15,412 nucleotides of DNA. Source: an uncultured Eubacteriales bacterium (lineage in GTDB: Bacteria > Bacillota > Clostridia > Oscillospirales > Oscillospiraceae). Numbering within the stretch: the stretch's first letter is position 1; every line of letters starts with the position of its first letter. Of this stretch, positions 14,443-15,412 are shown piece by piece. The stretch lies in contig CAJLWS010000018.1 in NCBI GenBank assembly GCA_905210385.1, positions 1 to 15,412 of the forward strand, given 5' to 3'. The position numbers and the translations under genes were made by a program. The notes below the pieces were generated by a model. The model was not told the DNA's origin. It searched no databases and worked only from the letters and a program-made list of their open reading frames with translations.

Positions 14443-15412
14443 TTGTATCAGGCCCTATACCGCAAGTGGCGGCCCCGCACCTTTGACGATGTGGTGGGGC
14501 AGAGACATATCACCGAGACCCTCAAGCGCCAGGTACAGGCCGGGCGGCTGTCCCACGCCTACCTGTTTACCGGCACCCGGGGCACCGGCAAGACCACCTG
14601 CGCGAAGATCCTGGCCCGGGCGGTGAACTGCCAGGATCTCCGGGACGGCAACCCCTGCAACCGGTGCCCGGCCTGCGTGGGGATTGAGAACGGCTCCATT
14701 CTGGACGTGCTGGAGTTGGACGCCGCCTCCAACAACCGGGTGGACGACATCCGGGCCATCCTGGACGAGGCGGTGTACACCCCCGCCTCGGTGAAAAAGC
14801 GGGTGTACATCGTGGACGAGGTGCACATGCTCTCCACCCAGGCATTTAATGCCCTGCTCCAGATCCTGGAGGAACCGCCGGAGCATCTGATGTTCATTCT
14901 GGCCACCACCGAGATTCATAAGGTGCCCGCCACCATCAAGAGCCGCTGCCAGCAGTTCTCCTTCAAGCGCATCCATGCCGACGAGATCGCCGCCCGGCTG
15001 CGGTACGTGGCGGGGCAGGAGGACCTCCAGCTGACGGACGAGGGGGCGGATCTCATCGCCCGGCTGGCCGACGGCGGCATGCGGGACGCCCTGTCCCTGC
15101 TGGACCAGTGCGCCGGCGAGGGGGGCACTGTGGACGAGGAGCGGGTGCAGGCCGTGCTGGGGCTGACGGGCAACCTGGAGACGGCGGCCCTGCTGGAGGC
15201 GGTGGCCGACGGAGACGGGGCCCAGGCCCTGGAGCAGCTGAACCGGCTGTACGCCGGGGGCAAGGAGATGACCGCCCTGGTCGGCGAGCTGTCCGCTCTG
15301 GTGCGGGACCTGCTGGTGCGCAAGACCGCGCCGGACGCCGGCGCCGGGCTGATGACCGGCGGCTATGACGAGGCCACCATGCGGCGGCTGGCGGGGCGGT
15401 TTGACATCCCCC
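14443..15412 (+). CDS. dnaX: DNA polymerase III subunit gamma/tau, N-terminal part (cut by window edge)
   Basis: This is the clamp-loader ATPase that opens the beta clamp for replication. From the TTG at 14443 the protein begins MYQALYRKWRPRTFDDVVGQ, as in relatives. Walker A is GTRGTGKTT (44-52). The zinc site has C63, C72, C75 and C78 with the spacing of E. coli tau, Walker B is VYIVDEVHML (121-130), and the SRC arginine-finger box is at 167-169. At least 323 residues are present and the frame runs open to the window end. The TTG start is preferred over the in-frame GTG at 14434 because AAAGAGGTG, which includes that GTG, is the ribosome site. It follows the SRP RNA, the usual Firmicutes order, and recR or a YbaB gene would be expected downstream. 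Confidence 0.95.
   Translation, partial: MYQALYRKWRPRTFDDVVGQRHITETLKRQVQAGRLSHAYLFTGTRGTGKTTCAKILARAVNCQDLRDGNPCNRCPACVGIENGSILDVLELDAASNNRVDDIRAILDEAVYTPASVKKRVYIVDEVHMLSTQAFNALLQILEEPPEHLMFILATTEIHKVPATIKSRCQQFSFKRIHADEIAARLRYVAGQEDLQLTDEGADLIARLADGGMRDALSLLDQCAGEGGTVDEERVQAVLGLTGNLETAALLEAVADGDGAQALEQLNRLYAGGKEMTALVGELSALVRDLLVRKTAPDAGAGLMTGGYDEATMRRLAGRFDIP

Overview
The window reads as chromosome of a GC-rich gut-type Clostridia, most likely Oscillospiraceae (Flavonifractor/Lawsonibacter/Oscillibacter-like). The reasons are a surface protein with three SLH domains, Firmicutes-type large SRP RNA directly upstream of dnaX, an ECF transporter ATPase, an EFR1-type flavodoxin/ferredoxin protein, strong AGGAGG ribosome sites, and high-GC housekeeping genes interrupted by AT-rich accessory stretches. 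The genus is inference; no search was possible.

Layout. (1) 1-1380, minus strand: a class I methyltransferase and the start of ecfA1 form a two-gene operon behind a near-consensus promoter. (2) 1381-4393: a secreted 940-residue SLH-anchored protein. Its first ~590 residues (GLUG-like and beta-helix repeats) are AT-rich, while its C-terminal repeat and SLH part is very GC-rich. A bidirectional terminator at 4498-4563 separates it from the next block. (3) 4615-11591: a LysR regulator diverges from a plus-strand cluster holding an aldo/keto reductase, an aldo/keto reductase fused to a two-cluster ferredoxin domain (broken by one missing T), a 14-codon relic of a short-chain dehydrogenase, a paralogous aldo/keto reductase, a lipoprotein with two esterase domains, and a flavodoxin-ferredoxin protein. 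Together they look like an inducible module that cleaves esters at the surface and reduces the released carbonyl compounds inside, with dedicated iron-sulfur electron carriers. The substrate is unknown. (4) 11592-12240: about 650 bases without a convincing gene but full of hairpins. (5) 12241-13506: a promoter-led operon of four small membrane proteins of unknown function, one with a soluble domain that resembles FAIM1. (6) 13507-13812: intergenic DNA with terminators and a tRNA T-arm-like relic. (7) 13813-15412: tRNA-Ala(CGC) on the minus strand, the SRP RNA gene and the first 323 codons of dnaX.

The strongest candidate for something undescribed is the LysR/AKR/esterase/ferredoxin cluster. 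The second is the four-gene small membrane protein operon inside an AT-rich patch bordered by a hairpin cluster and a tRNA-like relic.
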